DNA from: Triticum aestivum
Lineage: Eukaryota; Streptophyta; Magnoliopsida; Poales; Poaceae
Reading direction: 5' to 3'
DNA length: 64,000 bases
NCBI RefSeq assembly: GCF_018294505.1
Contig: NC_057795.1
Coordinates: forward strand, 232,480,643-232,544,642
Below are positions 44,005 through 56,665 of the stretch, piece after piece. The translations under genes and the position numbers were made by a program. Under the pieces are notes generated by a model. It did no database searches and was not told the DNA's origin. It was given only the letters and a program-made list of their open reading frames with translations. Numbering within the stretch: position 1 is the first letter of the stretch; each line of letters opens with the position of its first letter.

Positions 44005-46898
44005 ATGTCCGGATCCAACCTTCAAGGCCGGTGGATGGCCTCTTCCATCACAGAGGAGGACATCAAGAAGCTTAGGGAGGCTAGGTACTTGACAACCGAA
44101 ATCCTCCACAGGCTTCCTGCTCAAGGGCAGGTTATTCCTACTCCCAAACCCAATGAAAGTGTCGTATTCATCTCCCACTTCCTATGAGGGCTAGGCTTCG
44201 GTCTTCATCCCTTTGTTAGAGGGCTCATGTTCTATTATGGGCTAGATTTTCATGGTCTAGCTCCAGATTCCTTCCTTCACATCTCAACGTCCATCATTGT
44301 GTGCGAGGCCTTCCTCCGCATTACCCCACACTTTGGCTTATGGCTCAAGACCTTCAACATGAAGCCGAAGATGATCGACAGGCGACACGCGGAGTGCGGA
44401 GGCGCTATAATAATCAAAGGTGTCAATGCTTTATGGCCAAAGGGTTCCTTTCCGGAAGTTTCTGACCTATGGCAACGTGAGTGGTTTTACATCATAGCAC
44501 CCCGAGGTAGAAAGTGGGCGGCCGCCCCAGCCTTCCGCTCCGCTCCTTCACCCCAGCTTGCATCATGGGTCAACAAGGGGCTGGACTGGGGATGGGTTGA
44601 TGACGTGCGGACATTGCAAAGCCGCTTTCAGGACCTTATCAAGATGGACATCAGTCTTGTCAAAGTAATCCATGTAATGCTAGTTCGTCGGGTCCTGCCA
44701 TGCCAACATCGATCTCTCCATGTGTGGGAGTTCAACCCGGAAGGAGCGTTGACTGTTCACGAGTGAAGTGTCCGGACACAACAAAGGATGCATGCCTCGA
44801 TTGCAACCATCCAGACACCCAGGTAAGTAATTCCATGACCGAACATGCTTTCATTATATTTGTCACAACATTATTATGAAAAACCACCCTCGGCCAGAGC
44901 TGGATAAGAAAGGCAGAGAGGATCAGGTGTTCGGCCCCACTTCCTGAAGATTCGCCGGATCCTGTATTAACCAGGATGCTGGCTCCCGCACCTTATCAAG
45001 TGCCATCAGGGTAGGATAAGGAGAGGAATGGGGAAGCCAAAAGCGGACTTCATGCTGGAGGTACATTACGCATCCTAACTAGGGAAACTAGTACCCCCGT
45101 GTCGGAGGATGAATGGGGAGGAGACTCTAGCATCCCCTCTCCCTACGGGAAGAAAAGGACCGCCCCGAAGACTTGGAAGCAGAGGTCTCCAAATGAGGGA
45201 AGAAACCTTCATCAGGGGGCCCTGCCCCGGAGGGCAACATTGCCCCACAGCGCCCACAGGGGGCCAGCCGTTAACCGAGCCATAAGTGAACAAAGGTGCT
45301 TGGTAAGCATACCCTGTTCTTTTCCTGAGAATAATGACCAGTTCGGCTTATAGCCTCCCTCAACAATGTTCGTCCTCGGGGGATCTTCTTTCGGAGATGA
45401 TGGAGAGTGAAACGCCTCCTCCTACTTCTCCGCCTCATGAGGTGGACGATCCTGAGGTGTCGTCTCGGAGGATCTCTCCCGATCCGCAAAGACCATAAGG
45501 TAACTCTTCGGCCGCCCAAAGTTCGGGGTTTCCAGCTCCTAGAGAAACCAACAGAAAAAGCCCCGGACTGTTTGATATACAACCGGACACATTGACGAGT
45601 CTTCTGCGGCAAGGGGTTATCTCAGAGGCACATCGTACCTTAATGGGTACTGTGGTTGAGAGGATTTCATCCGCAAAAAGCGGGTTGAATGAAGCTTTTA
45701 CGAGCCTGCTAAGAGGCTTTGAGGTACGCAAAGTGATATTTTTTGATTATATCGTAAACGCAAGGTGAACTTTGTATAGATAGTAGCCCCTGAGACTCTA
45801 GTTGCCATCCGGACGAGGCAAGCAGAGGATCATAGTTTCAGGTAATGGTGGTGCCAATTTTGTACACGGGCAGTTGCAGCTCCGGCGGCTGACCGGACTA
45901 CTGAATTTGCCGAACTGAAGCGGCAACTTGACGTGGTGGATGCAGACATCACACTTGTGAACAAGAGGCTTGATGAGGCATATGGTATGTATATTTGGGT
46001 GGTCAGCAAATATTAATAAGAGCATGATGCTAGGATTTATGATATGCTTTGACTGCAGATGATGCTGCCGCCATGGCGACCCTTCGAGTAGAGCTTGCCC
46101 GGGCCAAGGAGCAAGCCAGGAGAAGCAATGCGGCTACCGTGAAGGCAGCTGATGAATTAAAAGCCGAACAGGCTGCTCATCGCCAAAGTGAAGATAAAAT
46201 AGCCAACATGGCTCTTGAGCTACAAAATGCCGCTAGCCGATATGAGCTTCTCGAAAGGGAAAACCGAGCGAAAACGGCTGACCTAAAAAAGGCTTTACAA
46301 GCAGCAAAGGAAACTCGCTCTGAGATTAGAGCGGCTCGAGAGGAGCTCCGGCAAGCCGGTGAGATCTTGGCTGGGAAGCCCTTTTTATTGCGAACCAAAT
46401 TCGGCGATCCGAAGTATGGCCCTCTTGATCAGTTATGGAGCTCTCCGGACACATACTTGGATTTGTCAAAGAGGGCTGCCGATGCGACATAGTATTTCCA
46501 AGATCAAGAAGATCATGAAGCGGAAAGATTGTTTTGGTCACAGTTCAGTACTCCAAGGCGTCCGCTGCTGTTGAACGAGCAAATGGCCGAATGGGCCGAG
46601 CTCCATAGTTTATCCGGGCTTGCCATGAAGGCTGCCTGTGGCTGAAGGAACCATAGTTTGGTGCGATGATTTATTCGTGTTGTGTCCCATATCGACGCTG
46701 TTGAGCGATCGGCGTGCATAGAAGGTGCGCAGATGGCCCTTGCCCGTTTAAAGACATACTGGGCGAAGATGGAGAACACAGATATTGCAACCAGGTGTCC
46801 ACCTGGGTTAGGACTCTCCCGAGCACTATTTTGAAGAAGTCTTAGAAGGTGCCCGTTTAATAAAGGCTCAGTGCTCAAAGAATACCATGTTCGAATGA
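44005..46898 (+). pseudogene. Element 4 antisense additional gene (aORF), five exons, broken
   Basis: ATG 44005. Probable exons: 44005-44822, 44898-45302, 45354-45723, 45874-45984, 46059-46898, each with GT-AG edges; the exon 4-5 junction keeps frame ('RLDEAY' then 'DDAAAMATL'). Exon 1 holds the conserved domain: 'ESVVFISHFL', TGA at 44185-44187, 'FYYGLDFHGLAPDSFLHIS', 'FPEVSDLWQREWFYI'. Exon 5 begins with a long coiled coil ('LRVELARAKEQARRSNAATV') and ends with helical sequence near 'SACIEGAQMALARLKTYW' and TGA at 46896-46898. Other lesions include stops near 44764, 46490 and 46644 and a frameshift near 46800. It resembles Transposase_28-type proteins; the function is unknown. Confidence 0.65.
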
Positions 46899-48251
46899 CA
46901 TGTATCTTGATTGTAAAATCAATGCTTTTGGTAACAAAGACTATATTTATACTTTTGCCCGTAAAGTATTGTAGTGCCTCCTGTGCGACCGCTTATGTAT
47001 ATATGTATATAACCTGAAAGAGTGCAGTCGTCGTCTTTAGCCCCCTCGCATATAATGCGGGGGTGTTCGGCAAAGCATGTAATCACACTTGATCCAACGT
47101 CTTGGTCCGTTAAGGAGGTGGTAGCGTGGAGAATGAGGCAATTGGACTATATAGCTTTAACACTTTCACTTAGCCATAGGAGTTTGACGCTAGGACTACT
47201 ATATAGCCCCTGGTATGTCCGCGTTTATCCGAATACGGTGCGTTTACATACGTGACCGGGGAAACTAGTCCTTCATTAATGTGGAGGAATCGCGAAGATT
47301 CCGCTGAGTCATCAAGTGGTTGACTAGTCTCTCGCTTTATCATGACAATCAGTTTTCGTCTTTCTCTACTGAGGTGCTCATCCGGATGAACCAGGGCACA
47401 ATCGTAGTAGTTCTCCCTGTGCCACCTTAGCCGATAGAGCGGAACGTAAGGTAGAAAACACGGGAGCCGGGCAAACCTAACTATTGACCAAAGACATGAT
47501 TCGGAGCTGATGCATATAAGGCCAAACTCGCGACGCCGAACACTCCCAAAGGTATTCGGACTTTACAACATATACTGGGCTGAGTACCGCCTCGGTAATG
47601 GACCCAAAATTTCAAGGTACGTGCATCAATCTGGCGTGACGAAAGAGCGCCTGTGGTTAGAGCATAGATCTGAAAAACACACTGGTTGCTATCTCTGTAA
47701 CATTTATTTTAGAACTGTGAATCATAAGCTCACCGGTAACGCCGGTATCCCTCTTGGTCATTTTAAGTGCCATGAGGGCGTGAGACAACAAGAGACAATA
47801 AAAAAGGTTTACACAGGGTCTTAATCTAAAAAGAAACCTTTGTACGGGGCCCTGCTGCACGTCTGCGCCTTTGTCTCCGTTGTGCCGTATCTTTGAAGGG
47901 TATAACACAATAGTCACCTGTAAAAAAAAAGAAAAACCCAGGTGAAAGAATCTGTTGTGACCGTGCATAAAGTCGGTTAATCTTAATGAATCGTAAAAAT
48001 TCAATCTCTTGAGTGTAAATAGGGTCAAGCCGAACTATGGAACTTTTACATGCGAGCAGCCCCCCGCACCACATATGGGGGCATAGCCGTTAATCAAGCT
48101 CAGGTTTATCTGGGCTGCTACAACTAGGTGTGCGCCAAACACGTCTAGCCGTGTCCGTGGTCTCGAAGGCCGATGAGTTACTTGGGTTGGAGAGGCCGTT
48201 CAGTGGTTCGGCTGCTAGAGCCGCCACGTATTCTTCCGCATGAAGAGAATG
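46899..48251. other. Element 4 spacer where RT-integrase would be
   Basis: About 1.35 kb with no supported gene. A partial palindrome CGCATATAATGCG with flanking C and G runs is at about 47045-47065, and a related inverted C/G-run motif is at 48060-48080. No RT, RNase H or integrase motif was found in any frame. Confidence 0.5.
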
Positions 48252-51200
48252 CTATGTGTTTCCGCTGATTGTGATGACACCACGTGGACTGGGCATCTTA
48301 AGTTTGAAATAAGCATAATGCAGTACTGCATTGAAACAAGCGAAGGCCGTTCTTCCGAGTAGAGCATGATAACCGCTTCGGAACGGAGCGATGTCGAAGA
48401 TTAGTTCTTCGCCTCGAAAGTTGTCGGGAGAACCGAATACAACCTCTAATGTTAAATTGCCCATGCAGCAGGCCTCTATGCCTGGTATTACTCCTTTGAA
48501 GGTAGTACTGCTTTGGTTGATTCTTGAGGGGTCTATCCCCATCTTGCGGACAATGTCCTGATATATCAGATTAAGACTACTGCCGCCGTGCATGAGGACT
48601 CGGGTGAGATGGTATCCGTCGATTATTGGGTCGAGCACCAAGGAAGCCGAACCTCCATGCCGGATACTAGTCGGATGATCCCTGCGATCGAAAGTGATCG
48701 GGCAGGCCGACCATGGTTGAATTTGGCGGCGACGGGCTCTACAGCATATACATCTCGGAGTGCGCGTCTGCGTTTCCTCTTTGGTATGTGGATGGCGTAA
48801 ATCATGTTCACTGTTTTGACCTCCAATGGAATTTTTTTGTCCCCCAGTGTTCGGCTGGCGACGTTCGTCCTCATCTTCACTTGGCGGCTCCCTCCCTTTG
48901 TGTTCGGCATTTAGCTTGCCAGCCTGCTTGAAGACCCAACATTCTCTATTGGTGTGATTCGCAGGTTTCTCGGGGGTGCCATGAATCTGACAGGACCTGT
49001 CTAGAATTTTATTTAGGCTGGACGGACCATCTCTGCTGCCTTTAAGTGGATTTTTCCGTTGACCGGGTCTAGAGCCCTTGAATCTGGCGTTTATCGCTGT
49101 ATTTTCTGGGCTATCTTCATTATTTCGACGCTTGTTTTTATTGTGTCGCGGTTTTCCATTGCCATCCCTGATTTCGGATGTGCCTGGATCGCTGGTGCCG
49201 TTGCGGGCCAAACAACTGTCCTCGCCCGCGCAAAAGCAGGTCATAAGAGTTGTTAGGGCTGACATTGTCCTTGGCTTTTCCTAGCCGAGGTTTCTGGCAA
49301 GCCATTCATCCCGGACACTGTGCTTGAAAGCTGCTAGGGCTTCGGCATCCGAACAGTCGACGATTTGGTTCTTCTTGGTGAGAAATCTGTTCCAAAGCTT
49401 GTGGGCTGACTCTCCGGGTTGTTGAATTATGTGACTTAAATCGTCTGCATCTGGAGGTCGGACATAGGTCCCTTGAAAATTAGCCCTGAAAGCATCCTCG
49501 AGTTCCTCCCAACTTCCAATGGAATTTTCGGGGAGGCTTTTCAACTAGTGTCGAGCTGGTCCTTTCAACTTGAGGGGCAGGTATTTGATGGCGTGGAGAT
49601 TGTCTCCGCGAGCCATATGAATGTGAAGAATAAAGTCCTCAATCCAGACTGTAGGGTCTATCGGTCCGTCATATGCCTCGATGTTTGCGGGTTTAAAACC
49701 CTCTATAAAGTCATGGTCCAGCACCTCATTGGTGAAGCACAGGGGGTGTGCGGTGCCACTGTACTTGGCTGTGCCATGGCATGGGTCCGATGGCTATAGT
49801 GTTCGGTGTTGATTCCGAGCTGGCAGTCGATCAGTATAGTCGGTTTGGTGGCCATGATCCTGCATGGGAACACGTTTCCTAGATCCATAGATGGACCTGG
49901 TCATACTAGCTCTTTTATCCAGGTGCTCACGTAAATCGTGTGCTGACTTGCGTGTGGCGTCATTAGCCGCATTGTCTCGGCCACAAGGTGGTCGGTCTGG
50001 CAGAACGGCCGTATTGTTTTTCGGCGGAATGGGCGCTATAGCCTCGTCGTCGAATTCGGGAAGGAGCTTATGCTTTGGGTAACTCTTTTTCTGGCGGTCA
50101 CTGTCGTATCTTTCCTCAGTGTCGAGCACTTCGTTCCATCTATAGTTGAGCGTATCCTGCGTGGCTTTAAGCCATTGCTTCTGCTTCTTCAAGCTCCTCG
50201 CGGTGGTAATAAGTCTCTTGTGGAGGTGCTCTTGTTCCAAGTGTTTTTCCGGGATGATGCGTGCATCGTCGTCCGGACTATTCTCCTCTCCGGAGACATG
50301 TTTATAAGTTTTGTCTTCGGCATCGCTGTGATCAGACAGCGGGCCCGGACCGTGTTCGGCGTCCCCTTGCTCGTCCCGCTCCATCGCTGGGTCTACGGGT
50401 TTGTCGTTATCTTTGGCATCGTCCGGGGTGTTATTCTTTCTTGTGCCGGTAACACTGTTTTTGCTATGGCGGGGTTTAGAGCGGCGCCGCTAGCGTCGGC
50501 GCTTTGTTTGCTTCTCGAGAGTATTATCCTCCGTTGCATCCTTTTGATCCTCGCCATTGTTATGTTTGGGTGTGTCCACCATATATATGTCATATGATGA
50601 GGTGGCTGTCCAACGCCCTGTGGGTGGTGGTTCCTGTTGTGCTCCGGAATCGTCGTCCATACCGTCGATGTCTTCGGAGTCGAAATCAAGCATGTCGGTT
50701 AAGTCGTCGACAGTGGCTATTAAGTGGGTGGTGGGTGGGTAACGAATTCCTTTGTCGTGCACTTCCCACTCAAGCCGGACATAGTTCGACCAAGAGTTTC
50801 CTGACAAGGAGAGAGATTTTAATGAGTTTAGCACGTTGCCCAAGGGCGAGTGCTGGAAGATATCCGCGGAGCTGAACTCCATGATCGGTGCCCGGTTAGA
50901 TCCGATGGGCACGGATGCACGCGGTTCAGAGCCTATGGCCGGAAATGAGTCTGAGGGTCCAATGACACATGCCTCATCGGAAGTGGAATCTATGTTCGGC
51001 TCTATCACCGTTAAGTGTGCGGCTTCCATGGCGGGGTCCATCCTCCCATCCTCGAATGGCATGATCTGCACTGGATCTAAAGCCAGGGCAGCTGCAGGTG
51101 GGATCTCCTCAACACCGTCCGATGGCAGATCTAGGTCACGCTCATCGTGGCTGTAGGGTGCACCTATCATGGGCTCGAATCCGTCGAAGATCAAGTCTCC

Positions 51201-51362
51201 ATGGATGTCGGCAGTGTAGTTCAGGCTTCCAAACCTGACCTGATGGCCAGTGGCGTAGCTATCGATCTGCTCCAGATGGCCAAGCGAGTTGGCCCGTAGT
51301 GCGAAGCCGCCGAATACGAGGATGTGTCCGGGGGGGGGGGGGCTCACCCTGGACCGCATCAT
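48252..51362 (-). pseudogene. Element 4 gag and protease (one frame, four TAG codons)
   Basis: A single minus-strand frame of 1037 codons from ATG 51362, with TAG at 50490-50492, 49794-49796, just upstream of 49544, and 49281-49283, and no frameshift. The N-terminal region is acidic. The Gag core reads 'SIGSWEELEDAFRANFQGTY' and 'QQPGESAHKLWNRFLTKKNQ'. A CHHC knuckle 'CQIHGTPEKPANHTNREC' lies near 48930-48985. Protease motifs are 'GYHALLGRTAFACF' and the active site 'VLMHGGSSLN', in which the catalytic Asp is replaced by His (codon 48588-48590). A run of 13 G at 51330-51342 encodes prolines. The product would be inactive as a protease. Confidence 0.75.
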
Positions 51363-51412
51363 TGTAGATGCTTGAAGGATCCATCAATCCTTATGGTGAC
51401 GACACAGTGGAA

Positions 51413-51431
51413 CTCTCAATGAAAGCACCAA
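51413..51431 (-). other. Element 4 primer-binding region
   Basis: On the minus strand TTGGTGCTTTCATTGAGAG directly follows the 5' LTR. Its position is right for a primer site, but the tRNA match is unverified. Confidence 0.45.
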
Positions 51432-51887
51432 TGTCGGTGTCAAAACCGACGGATCTCGGGTAGGGGGTCCCGAACTGTGCGTCTAAGGCTAATGGTAACA
51501 GGAGGCGGGGGACACGATGTTTACCTAGGTTCGGGCCCTCTCTATGGAGGTAATACCCTACATCCTGCTCGATTGATCTTGATGATATGAGTATTACAAG
51601 AGTTGATCTACCACGAGATCGTAGAGGCTAAACCCTAGGAGCTAGCCTATGATTATGATTGTTGTTGTCCTATGGACTAAACCCTCCGGTTTGTATAGAC
51701 ATCGGAGGGTGCTAGGGTTACACTGAGTCGGTTACAGAGAAGGGAATCTACATATCCGAATTGCCATGCTTGCCTTCAACACAAAGGCGAGTCCCACCCG
51801 GACACGGGACGAAGTCTTCAATCTTGTATCTTCATAGTCCAACAGTCCAGCATAAGCATATAGTCCGGCTGTCCGAGGACTCCCTCA
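51432..51887 (-). repeat. Element 4 5' LTR
   Basis: 456 bp, + strand TGTCGGTGTCAAAACCG to GGACTCCCTCA. Compared with 42998-43463 it lacks a short stretch near the outer end. Confidence 0.9.
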
Positions 51888-51892
51888 TCCCC

Positions 51893-53014
51893 TCCCCCAG
51901 GGCGCCCCCCTGCCTCGTGGCCCCCCTGGACATCCACCGATCCCAACTCCAACTCCATATATTTGCTTTCGTGGAGAAAAAAATCAGAGAGAAAGTTTCA
52001 TTGCATTTTACGATACGGAGCCACCGGGAGGGCTGATCTGGAGTCCGTTCGGGGCTCCAAAGAGGGGGATTCGTCGATGTCGTCATCATCAACCATCCTC
52101 CATCACCAATTCCATGATGCTCACCGCCGTGCGTGAGTAATTCCATCGTATGCTTGCTAGACAGTTATGGGTTGGATGAGATTTACCATGTAATCAAGTT
52201 AGTTTTGTTAGGGTTTGATCCCTAGTATCCACTATGTCCTGAGATTGATGTTGCTATGACTTTTCTATGCTTAATGCTTGTCACTAGGGCCCGAGTGCCA
52301 TGATTTCAGATCTGAACCTATTATGTTTTCACGAATATATGTGAGTTCTTGATCCTATCTTGCAAGTCTATATTCACCAATTATGTGTTATGATCCGACA
52401 ACCCCGAAGTGACAATAATCGGGATACTTCTCGGTGATAACCGTAGTTTGAGGAGTTAATGTATTCACTATGTGTTATTGCTTTGGTCCGGTACTCTATT
52501 AAAAGGAGGCCTTAATATCCCTTAGTTTCCACTAGGACCCCGCTGCCACGAGAGGGTAGGACAAAAGATGTCATGCAAGTTCTTTTCCATAAGCATGTAT
52601 GACTATATTCAGAATACATGCCTACATTACATTGATGAATTGGAGCTAGTTCTGTGTCACCCTATGTTATAACTATTGCATGAGGAATCGCATCCGACAT
52701 AATTATCCATCACTGATCCAATGCCTACGAGCTTTTCACATATTGTGCTTTGCTTATTTACTTTACCATTGCTACTATTGCAATTACTACAAAACTACTA
52801 TCGTTACTTTTGCTATGGTTACTGCTACTTCCATACTACTTTGCCACTGAATACTTTGTTGCAGATACTAAGTTATCCAGGTGTGGTTGAATTGACAACT
52901 CAACTGCTTATACTTGAGAATATTCCTTGGCTCCCCTTGTGCCGAATCAATAAATTTGGGTTGAATACTCTACCCTCGAAAACAATTGCGATCCCCTATA
53001 CTTGTGGGTTATCA
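51893..53014 (+). repeat. Element 5 5' LTR, right fragment
   Basis: Continues the LTR after element 4 and its duplication at 51888-51892. It matches the 3' LTR to its end at GTGGGTTATCA (53014). A TATA-like CCATATATTTG is near 51955. Confidence 0.9.
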
Positions 53015-53025
53015 AGACTATTTTC

Positions 53026-53043
53026 TGGCGCCGTTGCCGGGGA
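53026..53043 (+). other. Element 5 primer-binding site
   Basis: TGGCGCCGTTGCCGGGGA, 11 bases after the LTR end, a tRNA-Asp-type site as recalled for this group. Element A has a decayed copy at the same spacing. Confidence 0.65.
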
Positions 53044-53092
53044 GCATAGCTCTATTCTTTGAGTCACTTGGGATTTATATCTGCTGATCACT

Positions 53093-55897
53093 ATAAGGAA
53101 CTTGAAAAACGAAAGAACTAAGATTTTTCCCTCAACTACGAGGGGAGGTAAGGAACTGCCATCTAGCTCTACACTAGATTCTCCTTCTGTTATGAGTAAA
53201 CTTGCGACACCTAAACCTGCTACTGCTATGAATTTTGATATGTTACATGTTATTGATGATGCCACTTCTGCTATGCATGATACTTATGATGAAACTACTT
53301 TTGTGCTTGATACTACTGTGCCATTAGGTGAATTTCTTGATGAACAACTTGCTAGGGCTAGAGAGAATGAAATTCTTGAAGCTGATATTACTGAAGATAG
53401 TGATGATGAAGGTTCTCCCCCTAAATATGAATTGCCTGTTGTTCCCGAGGGTTATGTTATGGATGAAGAAACTACTAGAGATATTCTTGCTTGCAATGAT
53501 AGATCTGATCTTAAGAAGTTACTAGTTAAACTGAAATAGAAATCTCTAAATGCTAGAATGAAATATGACCCTGCTTTTGCTAGTTCACCTATTTTTGTCA
53601 CTGATAAGGATTATGAATTCTCTGTCGATCCTGAGATAATTACTTTGGTTGAATCCGATCCTTTCTATGGCTATGAATTTGAAACTGTTGTGTCACATCT
53701 TACTAAGTTAAATGATATATCCACCCTGTTCACTAATGATGAGAAATCTCGGTACTATTATATCCTTAAGATATTTCCATTCTCATTAAAGGGTGATGCT
53801 AAAACTTGGTTTAATTCTCTTGATCCTGGTTGTGTGCGTAGTCCCCAGGATATGATTTATTACTTCTCTACTAAATATTTCCCTGCTCATAAGAAACAAG
53901 CTGCCTTGAGGGAAATATATAATTTTGTGCAAATTGAAGAAGAGAGTCTCCCACAAGCTTGGGGGAGGCTTCTCCGATTACTTAATGCTTTGCCTGATCA
54001 TCCTCTTAAGAAAAATGAAATACTTGATATATTTTATAATGGACTAACCGATGCTTCCAAGGACCACTTGGATAGTTGTGCTGGTTGTGTTTTCAGGGAA
54101 AGAACAGTCGATCAAGCTGAATTACTATTGAATAATATGTTGACTAATGAAAATAATTGGACTCTTCCTGAGCCAGTTCCTGAGCCAATTCTTGAGCCAA
54201 CTCCCGAGCCAACTCCTAAATCAACTCCGAAGAAGAGGGGTGTTCTATTTCTCAGTCCTGAAGATATGCAAGAGGCAAAGAAATCAATGAAAGAAAAAGG
54301 TATTAAAGCTGAAGATGTTAAGAATTTACCTCCTGTTGAAGAAATACATGGTCTTAATATACCACCTATTGAAGAAACACATTCTATTGATAACCCGACA
54401 CAGTGAGTAAAGGTAAATTCTCTCTGTAGATATGATAAATTTGAAATCCCGTCTACTAAGTTTCCTAGCCAATGTTTGGATGAATTTGATGACTTTATGG
54501 CTAGGCAAGAAAATTTCAATGCTTATGTTGGTAGAGAATTAAAGAGTAATGCTTTCATGATTGGACGCTTGAGTGATTATATGGCTAGACTTAAAGGTCA
54601 ACTTGAACTCATTAGTAAATATGCTTCTATGGTTACCACTCAAACAGAACAAGTACTTAATGCTCAAAGTGATTTGTTTGATGAATTAAATAATAAACAT
54701 GATTCTACTATTAGAGTGGCTACTAGAACGGGTAAAATGACTCAGGAACCTTTGTATCCTAAAGGCCACCCTAAAAGAATTGAGCAAGATTCTCAGAGAA
54801 ATAATATAGATGCACCTAGTCCTTCTAAAAAGAAGAAAAAAAATTATAGGACTTTGCATGCTTCTAGTGAATCCATTGTAGAAACACCTGAGAATCCCAA
54901 TGATATTTCTATTTCTGATGCTGAAACACAATCAGGTGATGAACATGAACCCAATGATAATGTTAATGATGATGTTCATGTTGATGCTCAACCTAGCAAT
55001 AATAATGATGTAGAGATTGAACCTGCTGTTGATCTTGATAACCCACAATCAGAGAATCAACGTTATGATAAGAGAGACTTTGTTGCTAGGAAGCACGGTA
55101 AAGAAAGAGAACCATGTGTTCAGAAACCCATGCCTTTTCCTCCTAAGCCATCCAAGAAAAAGGATGATGAGGATTTTGAGCGCTTTGCTAAAATGATTAG
55201 ACCTATATTCTTACGTATGCGCTTAACTGATATGCTTAAAGTAAATCCTTATGCTAAATACATGAAGGATATTATTACAAATAAAAGAAAGATACTAGAA
55301 GCTGAAATTTCCACCATGCTTGCTAATTATACTTTTAAGGGTGGAATACCAAAGAAACATGGAGATCCAGGGGTACCAACTATACCATGCTCCATTAAAA
55401 GAAACTATGTTAAAACTGCTTTATGTGATCTTGGAGCCGGTGTTAGTGTTATGCCTCTCTCTTTATATCGTAGACTTGAATTGAATAAGTTGACACCTAC
55501 TGTAATATCTTTGCAAATGGCTGACAAATCAACTGCTATTCCTATCGGTATTTGTGAGGATGTGCCTGTTGTTGTTGCAAACGTCACTATCTTAACGGAC
55601 TTTGTTATTCTTGATATTCCCGAGGACAATAGTATGTCGATTATCATTGGTAGACCCTTTTTGAATACTACAGGAGCTGTTATTGATTGCAACAAAGGCA
55701 ATGTCACTTTTCATGTTAATGGTAATGAGCATACGGAACACTTTCCAAGGAAACAACCTCAAGTTCATAGCATCAATTCTATTGGAAAAATTCCAACTAT
55801 CATTATTGGAGGTTTTGAATATCCTCTTCCTACTGTCAAGAAGAAATATGATATTCTTATTATTGGGGATGTACATATCCCCGTTGAGGTAACCTAG
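53093..55897 (+). pseudogene. Element 5 gag and aspartic protease
   Basis: One frame with TAG at 53537-53539 and TGA at 54404-54406, and no frameshift. The expected start position reads ATA (53093-53095), possibly a lost ATG. The Gag core: 'IFPFSLKGDAKTWFNSLDPG' near 53770-53830, 'YFPAHKKQAALREIYNFVQI', 'QAWGRLLRLLNALPDHPLKK'. A short Pro-Glu repeat (EPxPEP) is at about 54170-54230. A Lys-rich segment and an acidic stretch precede protease, whose active site 'LCDLGAGVSVMPLSLYRRL' is near 55420 with Asp intact, and 'IIIGRPFLNT' near 55645. The protein stops at TAG 55895-55897 where RT should begin. Confidence 0.8.
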
Positions 55898-56665
55898 TGT
55901 TATTCAAAATTTCTTCGGTTCCATGTTATTCGGAATGAGTTTGTTAACTAGACTTGATCAACCTTGTTAGTGGATTCCTTTTGATAATCATGAGATGGAT
56001 GAAGTTAGAAGGCACAACCTTCTGTACCCTCTTTTTACTTTCTGTTATTTAGAATAAATAAAGAAAACATAGTATTTTCTGTCTGTTTTCTGAATTACCC
56101 ATGCAATAAAAATACCCCGAAAATAAAAGTTCTCCAAATGCCCTGCCAATTTAGTATGATTTTTTCTGAAATATTTGAGAATATTTGGCACTAAGAACAC
56201 AACAGGGGGAGCTGGCACCTGGCCACGAGGGTCCAGGGCGCGCCCCCTGCCTCGTGGGCCCATGGCGGCCCCCCTCCACTTATTCCTGCACCCACACACT
56301 TCATCTTCCTCCCAAAAAAATCACCATCCAACTCAAGCACGAGTTCTAGCTCATTTTGCTGCGATTTTCGATCTCCTTGCTCAAAGCTCCATTCAAAAAA
56401 CTGCTTTAGGAGATTGTTCCTTGGTATGTGACTCCTCCAATGGTCCAATTTGTTTTTGTTCTTGTGCTTTATTCATTGCAAATTTTTACTGCCTAGGTGA
56501 CCCTGTTCTTGAGCTTGCATGTCAAATTTATGAGGTCCCAAGTTATTCTAATGCATGATATAGGCTCTAGGCACTTGTGGGAGTAGTTGCTATCAGTTTT
56601 GTTGAGTTTGATTCACTTTTATTTTGAGTTACTAAAAATTTCAGAAATTTTTCAGAGGAAGAAAT
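55898..56665 (+). other. Element 5 spacer replacing RT-integrase
   Basis: About 770 bp without a gene. From about 56200 it resembles LTR-like leader sequence (GC-rich block, then CATCTTCCTCCC-type leader), which may serve as promoter or leader for the ATHILA-type gene at 56666. No RT motif is seen. Confidence 0.45.

Larger units (their letters stand above)
42998..51887 (-). mobile_element. Element 4: Tat-like non-autonomous gypsy element with antisense gene
   Basis: LTRs at 42998-43463 and 51432-51887. Flanks GCCCC (42993-42997) and TCCCC (51888-51892) match a 5-bp duplication with one change. The minus strand has gag and protease only; RT, RNase H and integrase are absent. The + strand carries the antisense gene. 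The LTRs differ by roughly 6 percent by eye and the right one has a short deletion near its outer end, so it is older than element 3. It lies inside the 5' LTR of element 5. Confidence 0.85.

Noticed and set aside
49473..50597. Plus-strand frames opposite element 4 gag, one rich in hydrophobic residues
   Set aside because: They mirror the acidic and charged Gag frame on the other strand and have no start, promoter or domain support.
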